Origin: Planococcus wigleyi
GTDB lineage: Bacteria > Bacillota > Bacilli > Bacillales_A > Planococcaceae
Length of the DNA: 64,000 nt
Assembly: GCF_014836985.1 (NCBI RefSeq)
Contig: NZ_JACSPU010000003.1
Coordinates: 124,001-188,000, forward strand
Reading direction: 5' to 3'
A model generated the notes under the pieces. That model had not been told where the DNA came from. It made no database searches and saw only the letters and a list, made by a program, of their open reading frames with translations. A program made the translations under genes and the position numbers. This document shows positions 31,025 through 40,751 of this stretch, piece after piece (position 1 is the first letter of the stretch; every line of letters begins with the position of its first letter).

Positions 31025-31333
31025 ATGGCAAACGGATTTTTAAGTATCCGGCATTTAAGAAATCTTTATATCATCGGGGTGGTTCTACAAATATTTCTAA
31101 CGCTTGTTTTTTTACTTTTGGGAGCGGCCATAATAAGTGATATATCTTATATGTACGATCGACAAATGTTTTATGGTAGTGAAGAAACATTGGTAATCGC
31201 TTTTTGGAAATCAATGATACCTTCAGTGGGGATATACATTCTCTTAATGTTAATTCTTCACTATACCTTTAAATACAATTATAAGAGGAAAAAGAAAGAG
31301 GTTAAGCGACAGATTAATGCTTTAGCTAAGTAA
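31025..31333 (+). CDS. Small membrane protein (102 residues)
   Basis: Two transmembrane segments (LYIIGVVLQIFLTLVFLLLGAAII and SVGIYILLMLILHYTFKY), a polar loop between them and a very basic tail (YKRKKKEVKRQI). AGGAGTAG lies upstream of the ATG. Unrecognised family, transcribed alone. Confidence 0.6.
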   Translation: MANGFLSIRHLRNLYIIGVVLQIFLTLVFLLLGAAIISDISYMYDRQMFYGSEETLVIAFWKSMIPSVGIYILLMLILHYTFKYNYKRKKKEVKRQINALAK

Positions 31334-31548
31334 CAGATAGCTATGAACAATGAATGATTATTAAAACTTAAAATTGTATTGAAGGATTAAGCGTAGATAA
31401 CGCAAGGAATCAACTGACTTATTAAGAGTTTCTGTTTGTTTGACCTTTATAATTGTGCTTTCTTCTATGATTTTCTTTTTTTTTAGAGGATGTTGAATCT
31501 ACTAGGAAGACTATTTCGTCTGTCAGATTTTTTTGTAGTGTAAGTAAT

Positions 31549-31585
31549 AAAAAGATCGCCTGAATGAACAGAAGATCTTTTTTAT
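31549..31585. terminator. Terminator downstream of the Mrr-like gene
   Basis: AAAAAGATC / GATCTTTTTT stem with a 14-base loop, usable on both strands, directly beyond the stop codon of the minus-strand Mrr-like gene. The rest of the 31334-31586 gap shows no gene. Confidence 0.65.
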
Positions 31586-31586
31586 A

Positions 31587-32921
31587 TTAGTATTCTGCAA
31601 ACTCAAGCATTTCTTTTAATTTATTACCATTCCATAGAAGAGTGTTTGTGGCTTGGGCGATTTCTCTAGCACCTTTTGTGTAATCACTGTTAGTTATAAC
31701 CCACGCATAATCAGCTGTATAATAATTTTTGCCTGCAACAGCTTCTTGGATTGCTGTATTGCTTACGTTAGAAGAATATCGTTTGGTCTGAATGGCGTAT
31801 TTTTTATCATTCTTTAAGGCGATCAAATCAACACCTTGGTCTCCAGAACCTTTTGTTTGGGTTACGGTAAATCCTAGTTTTTGGAGAACGTTCCCGACAA
31901 ATAGCTCGAAGTCAATTCCATTAAGTAAATCGAAGTTTATTTGTGATAATTGCAAGGATTTTTCTTCTTCTGTGATTACTTTTGCATTGCGTTCAAGTCT
32001 TTCAATTTTGAGGATTTTCTTCTGTTCTTCTAAATGTTTATCGATTTCATCATAAGTAATTTCAACCCCAAATTTCTTTGCTGCATACTGAAAAGTGAAA
32101 TTACTAATTGATGCTTCTATCCCATCATTCATCAAAAAAAGACGGGCCATCTTTTCAGCATTTTGATCTTCAGGCTGCAGAGCATGAAGAAATGGATACT
32201 TATATAGGTCTTCTTGATATTCAGCCTCTAAGTGGTAGGAAAAAAAGAGGTGGACAAAGCTTTTTAAATTTTCATAAACAGGATATTCTTTGCTTTCAAG
32301 GAAATCAAAGAAAAATTTGATTGAAGGAAATGCAATTTCTGCATCTCCAGGACCAGAAACGTAATAGTCGTTTTGTTTTCGATTTTCATATTTTCTTATA
32401 TTGAAGTGATCTTCATACAAAAGTTCAATTAATCGTTCCATCATCCCAGAAATTCTAAAGCTCGAGATATTATAGTCTTTTATAAATGATTGATAATAAT
32501 GATGCAGCTGTTCGTCTACAGTTTCTAATGTGTAAAGGGGATTGATTTTTTTACTTATTGGAGGGGCTTTTGCTTGAGCTTGGAGAACAATTTCAACCTC
32601 TTCTTCGAATTCCTGAAATTCATCCCTTTTTACGTTTAATAAAAGGATTCTTTCTTCTAAACTCTCAATTTTAGCTTCCATTACCTCAATTTCTTTTTTT
32701 AACTCTTTTTTGCTTTTTGTTAATTCAATTTGTTCGCGAATAGATCTTTGATTAACAGCTTTTCTATCTTCAACAAGGCGTTCAAAAGTATCAATATCTT
32801 TTTGTACTTTTTTTAATATCTTCTGATTTTTTTCTACCTCTTCTTTGATTTTTTCTAGTCCTTTTTGATTTTTTTCGAAATCTCTTTTAGCTATGATAAC
32901 TTCTGTGTATTTTTTGAACAT
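31587..32921 (-). CDS. Mrr-type restriction endonuclease-like protein with N-terminal coiled coil
   Basis: 444 residues. Residues about 1-120 form a long charged coiled coil; the middle is helical and unrecognised; the last 110 residues are an Mrr-cat PD-(D/E)xK domain (GIDFELFVGNVLQKLGF, GSGDQGVDLIAL, YAIQTKRYS with the QxK variant). Mrr-like proteins cut modified or foreign DNA (type IV restriction). It is transcribed alone with no methylase gene nearby, fitting a solo modification-dependent enzyme. Confidence 0.8.
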   Translation of the reverse strand: MFKKYTEVIIAKRDFEKNQKGLEKIKEEVEKNQKILKKVQKDIDTFERLVEDRKAVNQRSIREQIELTKSKKELKKEIEVMEAKIESLEERILLLNVKRDEFQEFEEEVEIVLQAQAKAPPISKKINPLYTLETVDEQLHHYYQSFIKDYNISSFRISGMMERLIELLYEDHFNIRKYENRKQNDYYVSGPGDAEIAFPSIKFFFDFLESKEYPVYENLKSFVHLFFSYHLEAEYQEDLYKYPFLHALQPEDQNAEKMARLFLMNDGIEASISNFTFQYAAKKFGVEITYDEIDKHLEEQKKILKIERLERNAKVITEEEKSLQLSQINFDLLNGIDFELFVGNVLQKLGFTVTQTKGSGDQGVDLIALKNDKKYAIQTKRYSSNVSNTAIQEAVAGKNYYTADYAWVITNSDYTKGAREIAQATNTLLWNGNKLKEMLEFAEY

Positions 32922-33186
32922 CTCTTGCTCCCCTTTTTGATATTTCCAGAATATTACTGAATCTATTATAATCTAGAATTTTTTAAATAGTTCGTTGTAT
33001 TTAAATAGTTGTTGAAAACTTTAGAGGATTAACTGTATCAGATGGACGTACCGACTTTTATTCAATAAATTACATATTTGTAATTTAAAGGATGTTATAA
33101 TAATTAAAATGGGAAAAAAACTAGGATAAACCATAGAAAAAATGAATGGTATAGGCATTTTAAATTAGAGAGGTTGAGTAGATTTT

Positions 33187-33804
33187 ATGAAAGCAAGTAG
33201 AAATGACATCTGTCCTTGTGGAAGTGAAAAGAAATATAAGAAGTGTTGCTGGAATTGGCGTGAGAAATGGGCAGCAGGGATTGATAAGTATGAATGTGAC
33301 CAAGATATTAAGGACATTATTAGAGGCACTTATAACTTCATAACAGAACATGACTACCGGGGTGGCTGCCACACGATTTCTGCAATCATGCACATTCTAT
33401 TAACGGAGAAGGGCTTCAATTCGGTAGTTAGACTTGGCGAAGTACAAATCGATGGAATGACCTTTGATCATTCCTGGATTGATTTAGACGGAAAGGTAAT
33501 AGACATTGCAATCATGAACACTCTACAGGATGGAATTAAAATACCACCTGTGATTTTTGGTAAATCAGTGTCCACAGGAAAACAAGTTGAATATCGGTAT
33601 GGAGTGTCCCAAAATATAGATGAGACTGCACAAAGAGTATTGAATATGTCCATTGGCAACTACCTTATGGGTGGAGTGGAACAAGGAACGCTTGCTATAA
33701 TGAGAATCATTGCGGAAAATGCAAATATTTCTTTTGCCAGTATTGAAGAAACAGTTAGAAACTATTCCAGGGTTTATAGATTGAAATCGGTTGCACCAGT
33801 TTAA
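33187..33804 (+). CDS. SEC-C zinc-finger protein with a possible cysteine-protease-like domain
   Basis: 205 residues. Residues 6-21 (NDICPCGSEKKYKKCC) are a SEC-C zinc-binding motif. The rest has a Cys-His-Asp order reminiscent of transglutaminase-like folds: GGCHTISAIMHILL, then FDHSWIDLDGKVIDIA. Whether that domain is catalytic is not known. SEC-C modules often occur on accessory or toxin-type proteins. It ends before a strong terminator. Confidence 0.65.
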   Translation: MKASRNDICPCGSEKKYKKCCWNWREKWAAGIDKYECDQDIKDIIRGTYNFITEHDYRGGCHTISAIMHILLTEKGFNSVVRLGEVQIDGMTFDHSWIDLDGKVIDIAIMNTLQDGIKIPPVIFGKSVSTGKQVEYRYGVSQNIDETAQRVLNMSIGNYLMGGVEQGTLAIMRIIAENANISFASIEETVRNYSRVYRLKSVAPV

Positions 33805-33841
33805 GGTTATCTAGAAAAAGAGAGACTTTTGAAGCCATAAA

Positions 33842-33880
33842 AAAGACCGCTAATTAAGGTGTTAATTAGCGGTCTTTCTT
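33842..33880 (+). terminator. Terminator after the SEC-C gene
   Basis: A perfect 16-bp stem (AAAGACCGCTAATTAA with its complement) with loop GGTG and trailing T residues. Confidence 0.85.
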
Positions 33881-33904
33881 ATTTGAGAAGGAAAGAATAG
33901 AGGG

Positions 33905-34618
33905 GTGATTCAAATTATTGAAGTAGTGACCACTTATGGTCCTTTGATAGGGTCCGGTACTTTTTTAGTTTATATATTAAAAGCAGCAATAGATTTTTGG
34001 TTTGTGACTGAATTAGAGAAAAAGTTAATGACGGATTATCAAAAGTTAAAGGGATTCGCTTCAAAAATGGTCATTACAATAATCCCAAGTGTGTTTTTAA
34101 CTGCTCTCTATGCAGTCATATTTCAAAAAGATTTATTAGTCCAACAAGAAAACGTAAGTGAAATGGTTCTTCTAATTATGTTCTTAGCAATGATCTTTCT
34201 ATTAAATATATGTATGAATCTAATAGTTACAGTAATAGAGAGGGTTTTGAATTTAAAATCCGATTACATGATACTCATAAATGAAGAAGAATGGAGGGTT
34301 GAAAGGCTGACCAAAAATAATCTGTTACTGTTAACTAATAAAGAAAATGAATATCTATTGCTAGATGAATGGAAAGATAAAAAGATTAAAAAAGTTATTG
34401 ATGAGAAAAGTTATACATATAGACTTTATAGGGAAAATTCAAATTGGCAAAAGGCTATAGGAATAAGTACAACCGTATTGATATTATCTGTTTGTACTTT
34501 TGTTTTTTTCTCTGGTAGCAATTATAGCTTTGTCTTGATACTTCTAGCTTGTTTAGCCTTTTTAAGTACTTTGATAATAGTAGGAAACCTAGTCGAATAT
34601 AAGAAGGATTTTGTCTAA
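33905..34618 (+). CDS. Membrane protein of unknown function (237 residues)
   Basis: Transmembrane segments near the N-terminus (TYGPLIGSGTFLVYILKAAI), at MVITIIPSVFLTALYAVIF, at VLLIMFLAMIFLLNICMNLIVTVI and two at the C-terminus, with a cytoplasmic domain of about 80 residues (SDYMILINEEEWRVERLTKNNLLLLTNKENEYLLLDEW) between. The GTG start is provisional. It lies 135 bases upstream of the SIR2/AbiH-like gene on the same strand and could be a membrane partner of that unit. Family unknown. Confidence 0.55.
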   Translation: MIQIIEVVTTYGPLIGSGTFLVYILKAAIDFWFVTELEKKLMTDYQKLKGFASKMVITIIPSVFLTALYAVIFQKDLLVQQENVSEMVLLIMFLAMIFLLNICMNLIVTVIERVLNLKSDYMILINEEEWRVERLTKNNLLLLTNKENEYLLLDEWKDKKIKKVIDEKSYTYRLYRENSNWQKAIGISTTVLILSVCTFVFFSGSNYSFVLILLACLAFLSTLIIVGNLVEYKKDFV

Positions 34619-34753
34619 ACAAAAGGCAATGTAATTCAATTTCAAGCGTCAATTTTAACTAATGAATCTACTTTCTGTTATACATTAAAACGAGAAAATT
34701 AGGTTTTTCATCTTCTACATTGTCCAAACTCAATAGAGTAAAAGGAGACCAAA

Positions 34754-36049
34754 ATGAAAATTGACTTAGTGAACTTGGCGAGATTGATTTCTGAAAAGAA
34801 TACAGCTTTAATTATTGGAAATGGATTTAGTATGAACTTCGACAAACAGTTTGGTGACATATATAGCTCTTTAAAAGAAGCGAGCTATATAATGGGGAAA
34901 GTGGGAGAGTTTAAAATATCTCCAGCTGCAAAGCCTGCAAAAAAAGTTGTTATCAAAGAAAATTATACAGCAGTCATGAAATACATCCGTGTGCTTAATC
35001 AGGAACAAATAGAAGAGATATTTAAAGATGCGGTAGAGTTTGCAAGTTTCATTACAGAAAACTCCTTGATTTTGAGCTTTTTAAATGAAAATAAATATTT
35101 ACATCGCTTAAACGTAGGACCAGATATGTTGCAAATTGCACGAGAAATATCCGAGGTTGGAAAATTAAAAGGTTTTCAATATATAAACATTGAAAACTGG
35201 CCAATACTTATTTGGCTGTATTATTTAATTGAAGAACATGAGGAATTTAAAAAATATCAAAAGCAATCAAATAAATTTATTTGCATTTTAATAATTGGAG
35301 GTAAGAAAACTATGTCTTCTTCTAATTCTCCAAACCAGGTAATGATAAAATGGAAATTTAATGGATTTTCTACTTATTACCGCTTACTCATGCTAACTAT
35401 CATTTTTGGAAAAGGAAAGGCAGTTAGCTTAAATAAGTTGGAAAATATTGAAGGTATGTCACAAGACGCTTTAAGAAACTGGCTAAAGAGTTTTCAAGAA
35501 ATATTTAGTTTGAATTACGACAGAATCGTAGAGAACTTGGCTGGCATTCCAGTCACTCATTTACATGGAAAGTTCCAAGATAGTTTTCAGGGATATACTT
35601 TCTTTCAGTCCTTTTCCTTAAATTACGAAGGCAAAAAGTATTTCACAAGTAACATTATTTTAGGAAGTTACATTACAAACAAAGTATTGGATGGATTGAT
35701 ACAACCCGTGGCTATGAAGAATCATCCTTTTACTTACATTCCAACTAATCCCTCAAAAATTTTAGGAGACAAAATTAAAAACTCGAATTTAGATCATTTT
35801 GTATTTTTTGGTTTAAATCCTGAAAATGATTATCACATCTTAAGTGGAATATACTTCAACTGTTTACAAGCAAAGATAGACCATATCCAGCTTACATTTT
35901 GTTATTACGATGAAAAAGAGGTGGAAGCTTTCACTAAGACTTGGAAGCACGTCATAAGTTTAATCTATAAAGGAAAAAAAGCATTTATACCTGTTACTCT
36001 TAACTTTGTGAATTCTAAAGAAATAGTAAGTACTCATTTTAAAAAATAA
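34754..36049 (+). CDS. SIR2/AbiH-like putative defence protein
   Basis: 431 residues. Two blocks place it with SIR2/AbiH-type Rossmann folds: an N-terminal nucleotide loop ALIIGNGFSMNFD (residues 18-30) and FSLNYDRIVENL...VTHLHGKF (N254, H-x-H near 268-270), matching the 'GNGF...NYD...HLHG' pattern of AbiH and SIR2-like phage-defence effectors. Members bind or destroy NAD in abortive infection; activity here is inferred. AAAGGAG precedes the ATG. A 455-bp gap with a terminator separates it from the large helicase. Confidence 0.6.
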   Translation: MKIDLVNLARLISEKNTALIIGNGFSMNFDKQFGDIYSSLKEASYIMGKVGEFKISPAAKPAKKVVIKENYTAVMKYIRVLNQEQIEEIFKDAVEFASFITENSLILSFLNENKYLHRLNVGPDMLQIAREISEVGKLKGFQYINIENWPILIWLYYLIEEHEEFKKYQKQSNKFICILIIGGKKTMSSSNSPNQVMIKWKFNGFSTYYRLLMLTIIFGKGKAVSLNKLENIEGMSQDALRNWLKSFQEIFSLNYDRIVENLAGIPVTHLHGKFQDSFQGYTFFQSFSLNYEGKKYFTSNIILGSYITNKVLDGLIQPVAMKNHPFTYIPTNPSKILGDKIKNSNLDHFVFFGLNPENDYHILSGIYFNCLQAKIDHIQLTFCYYDEKEVEAFTKTWKHVISLIYKGKKAFIPVTLNFVNSKEIVSTHFKK

Positions 36050-36110
36050 ATAAGGAATTTTATTCTAATAAATGTCTTATTTAAATTTCTTTCAAAAACG
36101 ATGATATATG

Positions 36111-36147
36111 AAAAAAGGAGAAGAACCGATTATCTTCTTCTTTTTTT
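36111..36147 (+). terminator. Terminator after the SIR2/AbiH-like gene
   Basis: AAAAAAGGAGAAGA pairs with TCTTCTTCTTTTTT (one G-T pair) around an 8-base loop, ending in T residues. Further right, TTTTATCAAAA (36168-36178) is inverted at 36205-36215 (TTTTGATAAAA), a possible operator or hairpin before the helicase gene. The rest of the gap to 36504 is A+T-rich without a gene. Confidence 0.6.
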
Positions 36148-36504
36148 GTATATTTTTAAGTCAAAAATTTTATCAAAATCAATTAATCAAAAATATCCTA
36201 GTCGTTTTGATAAAAGATGTATAAATTACTTATCTTAATGGATATTTATGTTAAAATCAGATTAGTTTGAAATTTTAAGTCGTTATATTGCAATGATTCA
36301 AATGTGCTCTTCTGTTTAACAAAAGAGATCTTTTAAAAGACAATATTCATTAAGGGGTAAAAGACTATTTTTAGACTTTAAAAGATTCTTAACTAGAGTT
36401 GAAAATCATGCAAAGTTTTTAGACTAACTAATAAAAGAAGTAAGTTTTTTAGAAGCGAACCTAGCAATTGAATAAAATATAGCTAGAATTTTAAGGAGGA
36501 GATA

Positions 36505-39500
36505 GTGATAAATGTTCTGGACGTTAGACTGCCAAAGGTAATTGAAACAGTAAATATCGGAAAGAATAATATTTTTCAAGTGAAAAGATACTATGATGTT
36601 GAAAAAATTAAAATAAATAAAGAACTACAACAACTAGAATTAGTTGATTCGAAAATTGTAGTCCATTTGTCGACAATTAATGATACGAGAAGAATTGCTG
36701 CTGATTTTATTTTAGAGATTAATAGTTTAGAGGGAAATAAAGAAGAGTTAGTGACTCAGATTGAAAAAGGTGTATGGAAAAACCATCCTGATTTAGAGAG
36801 TAATATAGATGTAGAGAAAGTAAGTGAATCGTGGAAAGAAAAATTTTCACCTGAACTATTACGTATCCCACAAAAGGGAGCACTTTATTCTACGCTTTCT
36901 CATTGGACGGTATCTAATAATGCAGCCACTATTGTCATGCCCACCGGTACAGGGAAAACTGAAACAATGCTTAGCATAATGTTAAGTTCTCAGATATCGA
37001 GATTAATTGTGATCGTGCCAAGCGATGCATTAAGAATCCAGCTCTCGGATAAATTTATAAGTTTAGGCGTGTTATCAGAACTCAATATGATTTCGAATAT
37101 TGATTACCCTAAAGTTGGGATACTGAAAGAGGGCATTAAAGACAAAGTAGACTTTGATAGTTTTTTAAAAAATTCCAATGTAATCGTAACAACAATGGAT
37201 ATGTTAACAGATTTACCGGAACAGAGAGTAAAAATGATTTCAGGTATAGTTGATTACCTATTTATAGATGAAGCTCATCATATAGCAGCTAAGACATGGA
37301 GAGACTTTAAAAAACAATTTTATGATAAACGTATTCTACAATTTACTGCTACGCCCTTCAGAAATGATGGAAAACATATTGAAGGCAGTATAATCTACAA
37401 TTATCCTCTCAAGAAAGCACAAGAAGAAGGCTATTTTAAAATGATTGATTTCTTACCAGTTCAAGAATTTGATGAAATAAAAGCTGATCAAGCAATTGCT
37501 AATCAAGCCATAAAAAAATTAAAAGAAGATATAAAGGCTGATTTTAATCATATTCTAATGGTCAGGGTATCCTCTAAAAAAAGAGCTAAAGAAATCTATG
37601 AACTATATAAGAATTTTAAGCAATTTAATCCAGTTGTAATTTATTCAGGAATTCCTAAGAAAGAGTTAGAAGCTTCTTTGGAAGCGTTAAAAGAAGGGAA
37701 AAGTAGAATTGTTGTATGCGTAAATATGCTCGGGGAAGGGTATGATTTACCCCAATTAAAGATTGCAGCAATGCATGATAAACATAAAAGTCTTGGAATT
37801 ACATTACAATTCATTGGTCGATTCACAAGAACCGGTAAAGGAAAACTGGGAAATGCTTCATTAATAGCTAATATAGCTAATGAAGAAGTAAATAAAGAGA
37901 TTGAATCCCTTTATCAAAGGGATTCAGAATGGAACAGTTTAATTCAGCGGATGAGCACCGAAACAATCGAAGAGCGAGTACAGTTAGATCAGTTTGCGGG
38001 TGCGTTTCATGGAAATACAATCACTGGGATGTCAATTCAAGAATTTCGTCCTAAAACAAGTACTGTTATATACGAATCCAAAAACAATAAATGGTTTCCT
38101 AAGACTCTTGAAGAAAAGTTAGCAAATATCGAGAATACTTGGGTGCTTTTCAACGAATTAGATAACATTTTAATAGTCGTAGAGAAAAGAAAAGGTCGCA
38201 TACCATGGAGCAATAATCGAGAGATATATGATCTAACTTGGGAAGCAAGTATATTTTATTGGAATACAGATTTAAAGTTATTATTTGTTAATAGCTCAGC
38301 AAACGAATGGCTTGATAAGTGGGTCAAAATTTTATTGCCAACTTATCAAAAAGTTCAAGATGAGCTTCCATACAAAAGTTTTTATGGAGTTTCCAGGCTA
38401 CAGTTAAATACAGTTGGGTTGAACGAGGCAATTAAAGGACCATTACGATATAGAATGTATACCGGTCTTGATATAGGTGACGCACTTAGTGCAGCAGAAA
38501 GAAGAACCAGTGTTAAATCTAATATTTTTGGAATCGGTTATGAAGATGGAGAAGTAAGAAGTATAGGTGCTTCTTATAAAGGGAAAGTATGGGCCAAATC
38601 TTCCTCTACAATTCCTATGTGGATTGAATGGTGTAATAAAACAGGTTACAAAATAAGAGATGAAAAAATCGAACTTGCAGATATTTTGAAAGGTGTCTTG
38701 AGGAGGGAGATAGCGGAACAGCTTCCTGAAGAAGCGCCTATAAGTGCAGATTGGCCATTTGAATTGTTTGATAAGAAATATTTTACGGCTGAATTTTTTA
38801 TTGACAACCGATTATATGAGCTTAGTGAAATGACTGTGAGATTTTCAGGAAAAGAAAAAAAAAAGTTGCTGTTTGAAATTGAGACTGAAGAAAGTCGGAC
38901 AGTATACAGTATGCAAATTAAAGAAAATAAAGTTTATTATGCTTTAGAAGAAGGAGCTCTAATTGAAATAAAAGAAAAGACATCTGAACCATTAAAATCC
39001 TTTGAAAGCTATTTAGAGAACCACGATATGGTATTTCGATACTTAGACACTTCATTCTTAGAAGGAAACACCATTGTGAAAGTTCCTCTTCAGAAACATG
39101 TATTTGACACGAGTAAAGTTGATGTATGGAAATGGAAAGGCGTTGATATCAAAAAAGAATCGCAGTTTGACCATAAAACAAAGAAAATAAGAACAGATTC
39201 AATTCAGTATCACGTTATAAAAGAATTAAAAAGCAAAGTAGATTATTCTATAGTGTTTGACGATGATGGAAGTGGTGAAGTGGCAGACATCATTACTATA
39301 CGAGAAAATAATAATAAACTGTACTTTGAATTTTATCATTGTAAATATTCAGATGCAGCTAAACCAGGTAGTCGAATAAAAGATTTATATGAAGTATGTG
39401 GACAAGCAAGTAAAAGTGTAGATTGGCGTAGTAATATGACAAAATTAATTAGTCATATGAAAGAGAGAGAGAGAAAACGTAGAAAAAAAGACGAACGTAC

Positions 39501-39702
39501 TCGATTTGAAGTAGGGAATATGGAGGCTTTACAATTATTGAGTAAAAAAATCCAAAAGCTGGATTGTGATTTAAAGGTTTATATTGTACAGCCGGGCATA
39601 ATTGCAGAAAAATTAACTGAAGCTCAGTTAAACGTCTTAGCTTCGACAGAGAACTATTTAAAAGTCACATATAGAATTGACTTAGCTATAATTTCAAGCT
39701 AA
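36505..39702 (+). CDS. SF2 DEAD/DEAH-type helicase with putative C-terminal nuclease domain
   Basis: 1065 residues. An N-terminal domain of about 120 residues precedes an SF2 helicase: Walker A MPTGTGKT (145-152), DEAH box (255-258), TATPF (about 280), motif VI QFIGRFTRTGKG (from 435). A long middle region is unrecognised. Near the C-terminus GSGEVADI (D928) followed by YFEFYHCKYS (E942, K947) suggests a PD-(D/E)xK-like nuclease, tentatively. GTG start behind AAGGAGGAGA. Codons are very A+T-rich. Large helicase-nucleases next to effector-like genes are common in phage defence; it does not match a defence system I can name. Confidence 0.75.
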   Translation: MINVLDVRLPKVIETVNIGKNNIFQVKRYYDVEKIKINKELQQLELVDSKIVVHLSTINDTRRIAADFILEINSLEGNKEELVTQIEKGVWKNHPDLESNIDVEKVSESWKEKFSPELLRIPQKGALYSTLSHWTVSNNAATIVMPTGTGKTETMLSIMLSSQISRLIVIVPSDALRIQLSDKFISLGVLSELNMISNIDYPKVGILKEGIKDKVDFDSFLKNSNVIVTTMDMLTDLPEQRVKMISGIVDYLFIDEAHHIAAKTWRDFKKQFYDKRILQFTATPFRNDGKHIEGSIIYNYPLKKAQEEGYFKMIDFLPVQEFDEIKADQAIANQAIKKLKEDIKADFNHILMVRVSSKKRAKEIYELYKNFKQFNPVVIYSGIPKKELEASLEALKEGKSRIVVCVNMLGEGYDLPQLKIAAMHDKHKSLGITLQFIGRFTRTGKGKLGNASLIANIANEEVNKEIESLYQRDSEWNSLIQRMSTETIEERVQLDQFAGAFHGNTITGMSIQEFRPKTSTVIYESKNNKWFPKTLEEKLANIENTWVLFNELDNILIVVEKRKGRIPWSNNREIYDLTWEASIFYWNTDLKLLFVNSSANEWLDKWVKILLPTYQKVQDELPYKSFYGVSRLQLNTVGLNEAIKGPLRYRMYTGLDIGDALSAAERRTSVKSNIFGIGYEDGEVRSIGASYKGKVWAKSSSTIPMWIEWCNKTGYKIRDEKIELADILKGVLRREIAEQLPEEAPISADWPFELFDKKYFTAEFFIDNRLYELSEMTVRFSGKEKKKLLFEIETEESRTVYSMQIKENKVYYALEEGALIEIKEKTSEPLKSFESYLENHDMVFRYLDTSFLEGNTIVKVPLQKHVFDTSKVDVWKWKGVDIKKESQFDHKTKKIRTDSIQYHVIKELKSKVDYSIVFDDDGSGEVADIITIRENNNKLYFEFYHCKYSDAAKPGSRIKDLYEVCGQASKSVDWRSNMTKLISHMKERERKRRKKDERTRFEVGNMEALQLLSKKIQKLDCDLKVYIVQPGIIAEKLTEAQLNVLASTENYLKVTYRIDLAIISS

Positions 39703-39776
39703 GTGAAATATAAGCTCTGACTTCCAAGTCAGAGCTTATATATTAAGAATTTCTTTTTAGAAAATTATAAAAGTCC

Positions 39777-40751
39777 TTAATTAACCCTTTTTTTAATCAG
39801 CGTCCTTAATGCCCATTCCTGTACCGAAAGACCTTCCGCTTCTGCAAGCCCCACCAACTCTTCATAGACTTCTTCTTTAAATACCAATTGAACCGTCCGG
39901 TCACTTCGGCTGAAAATCCAATGGTTTCCTTCGCTCACGACTTTTCCGGACTGAATATAGTTCCGCAAGATCCGCAGCGCATCTTTCGCCACAAATTCAT
40001 TAAGCGGGTATTGCCCGTTCCGAATAGAGGCAACCAGTTGACCGTTCCGGACTTCCGCATTGAAATTTTCCACCCCGCAGACGGCATACAATACATCCAA
40101 GATCCGGTAAAAGGCTTTCTTTCCGGTCGGCACCACCAGATCGGTGAATCCCTGCTGCACTTCTTGCTTTTCTTGGTGGATTGCATAGCGCGGTTCCAGG
40201 TCATAGGAACGCAAGGCTTCTAGATAAAGCAGAAAGTCATTATCGTCCAGGAAAAAGCCCAGCTCCTTCTGGTCGTTGTACTTCAGGCGGACCGGCTGTT
40301 CCCCGGCCAACAGGAAGGACTGGTACAGCGCTACGTCGGCTGCTGGAACGTAGAGGTGATTCCGCTTCGAGCGTGTCGACTTCTGCTGCTTCAGGTATGC
40401 GCCGATTTCCTGTTCCTGTTCTTTGGTGACGGCGTAGCGCTGCTTCGCCGAATGAACGGTAAGGGGAACCGATTGGATGTCCAGGGTCAATGCCGATATG
40501 GCTTCCTTCACTTTTTGCGGATAGACGCCGAACTGCTTGGCCACTTCCGTGATGGAACGTCCAGCCGCATGCAATTGTTCTTGTTCTGCCTTCAGTTGAT
40601 CAACATCCTCCCGGACAAAGCGAGTGGAACCCGACAGGTTATGCGGATCGTCCACTTTCCGTATCCAGCCCTTGTTCGCATAGCCATAGACGGTCGGCAC
40701 ACTGCAGCCCAGCACGCGCGCCACTTCTGCGGCGGTGTAGGACGGCTGCAT
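39777..40751 (-). CDS. Helix-turn-helix protein of the recombinase module (324 residues)
   Basis: N-terminal AAEVARVLGCSVPTVYGYANKGWI is a MerR/excisionase-type helix-turn-helix, and a second one lies at AGRSITEVAKQFGVYPQKVKEAI. The C-terminal 35 residues (VYEELVGLAEAEGLSVQEWALRTLIKKRV) look like a ribbon-helix-helix segment. Codons are clearly more G+C-rich than the flanking DNA. It overlaps the stop of the upstream gene (TGATG), so the two are co-translated. It may regulate or help the divergent tyrosine recombinase. Family not recognised. Confidence 0.6.
   Translation of the reverse strand: MQPSYTAAEVARVLGCSVPTVYGYANKGWIRKVDDPHNLSGSTRFVREDVDQLKAEQEQLHAAGRSITEVAKQFGVYPQKVKEAISALTLDIQSVPLTVHSAKQRYAVTKEQEQEIGAYLKQQKSTRSKRNHLYVPAADVALYQSFLLAGEQPVRLKYNDQKELGFFLDDNDFLLYLEALRSYDLEPRYAIHQEKQEVQQGFTDLVVPTGKKAFYRILDVLYAVCGVENFNAEVRNGQLVASIRNGQYPLNEFVAKDALRILRNYIQSGKVVSEGNHWIFSRSDRTVQLVFKEEVYEELVGLAEAEGLSVQEWALRTLIKKRVN

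Noticed and set aside
36505..39702. Hachiman HamB helicase
   Set aside because: No HamA (DUF1837-type) gene is adjacent; the upstream gene has SIR2/AbiH-type motifs instead.
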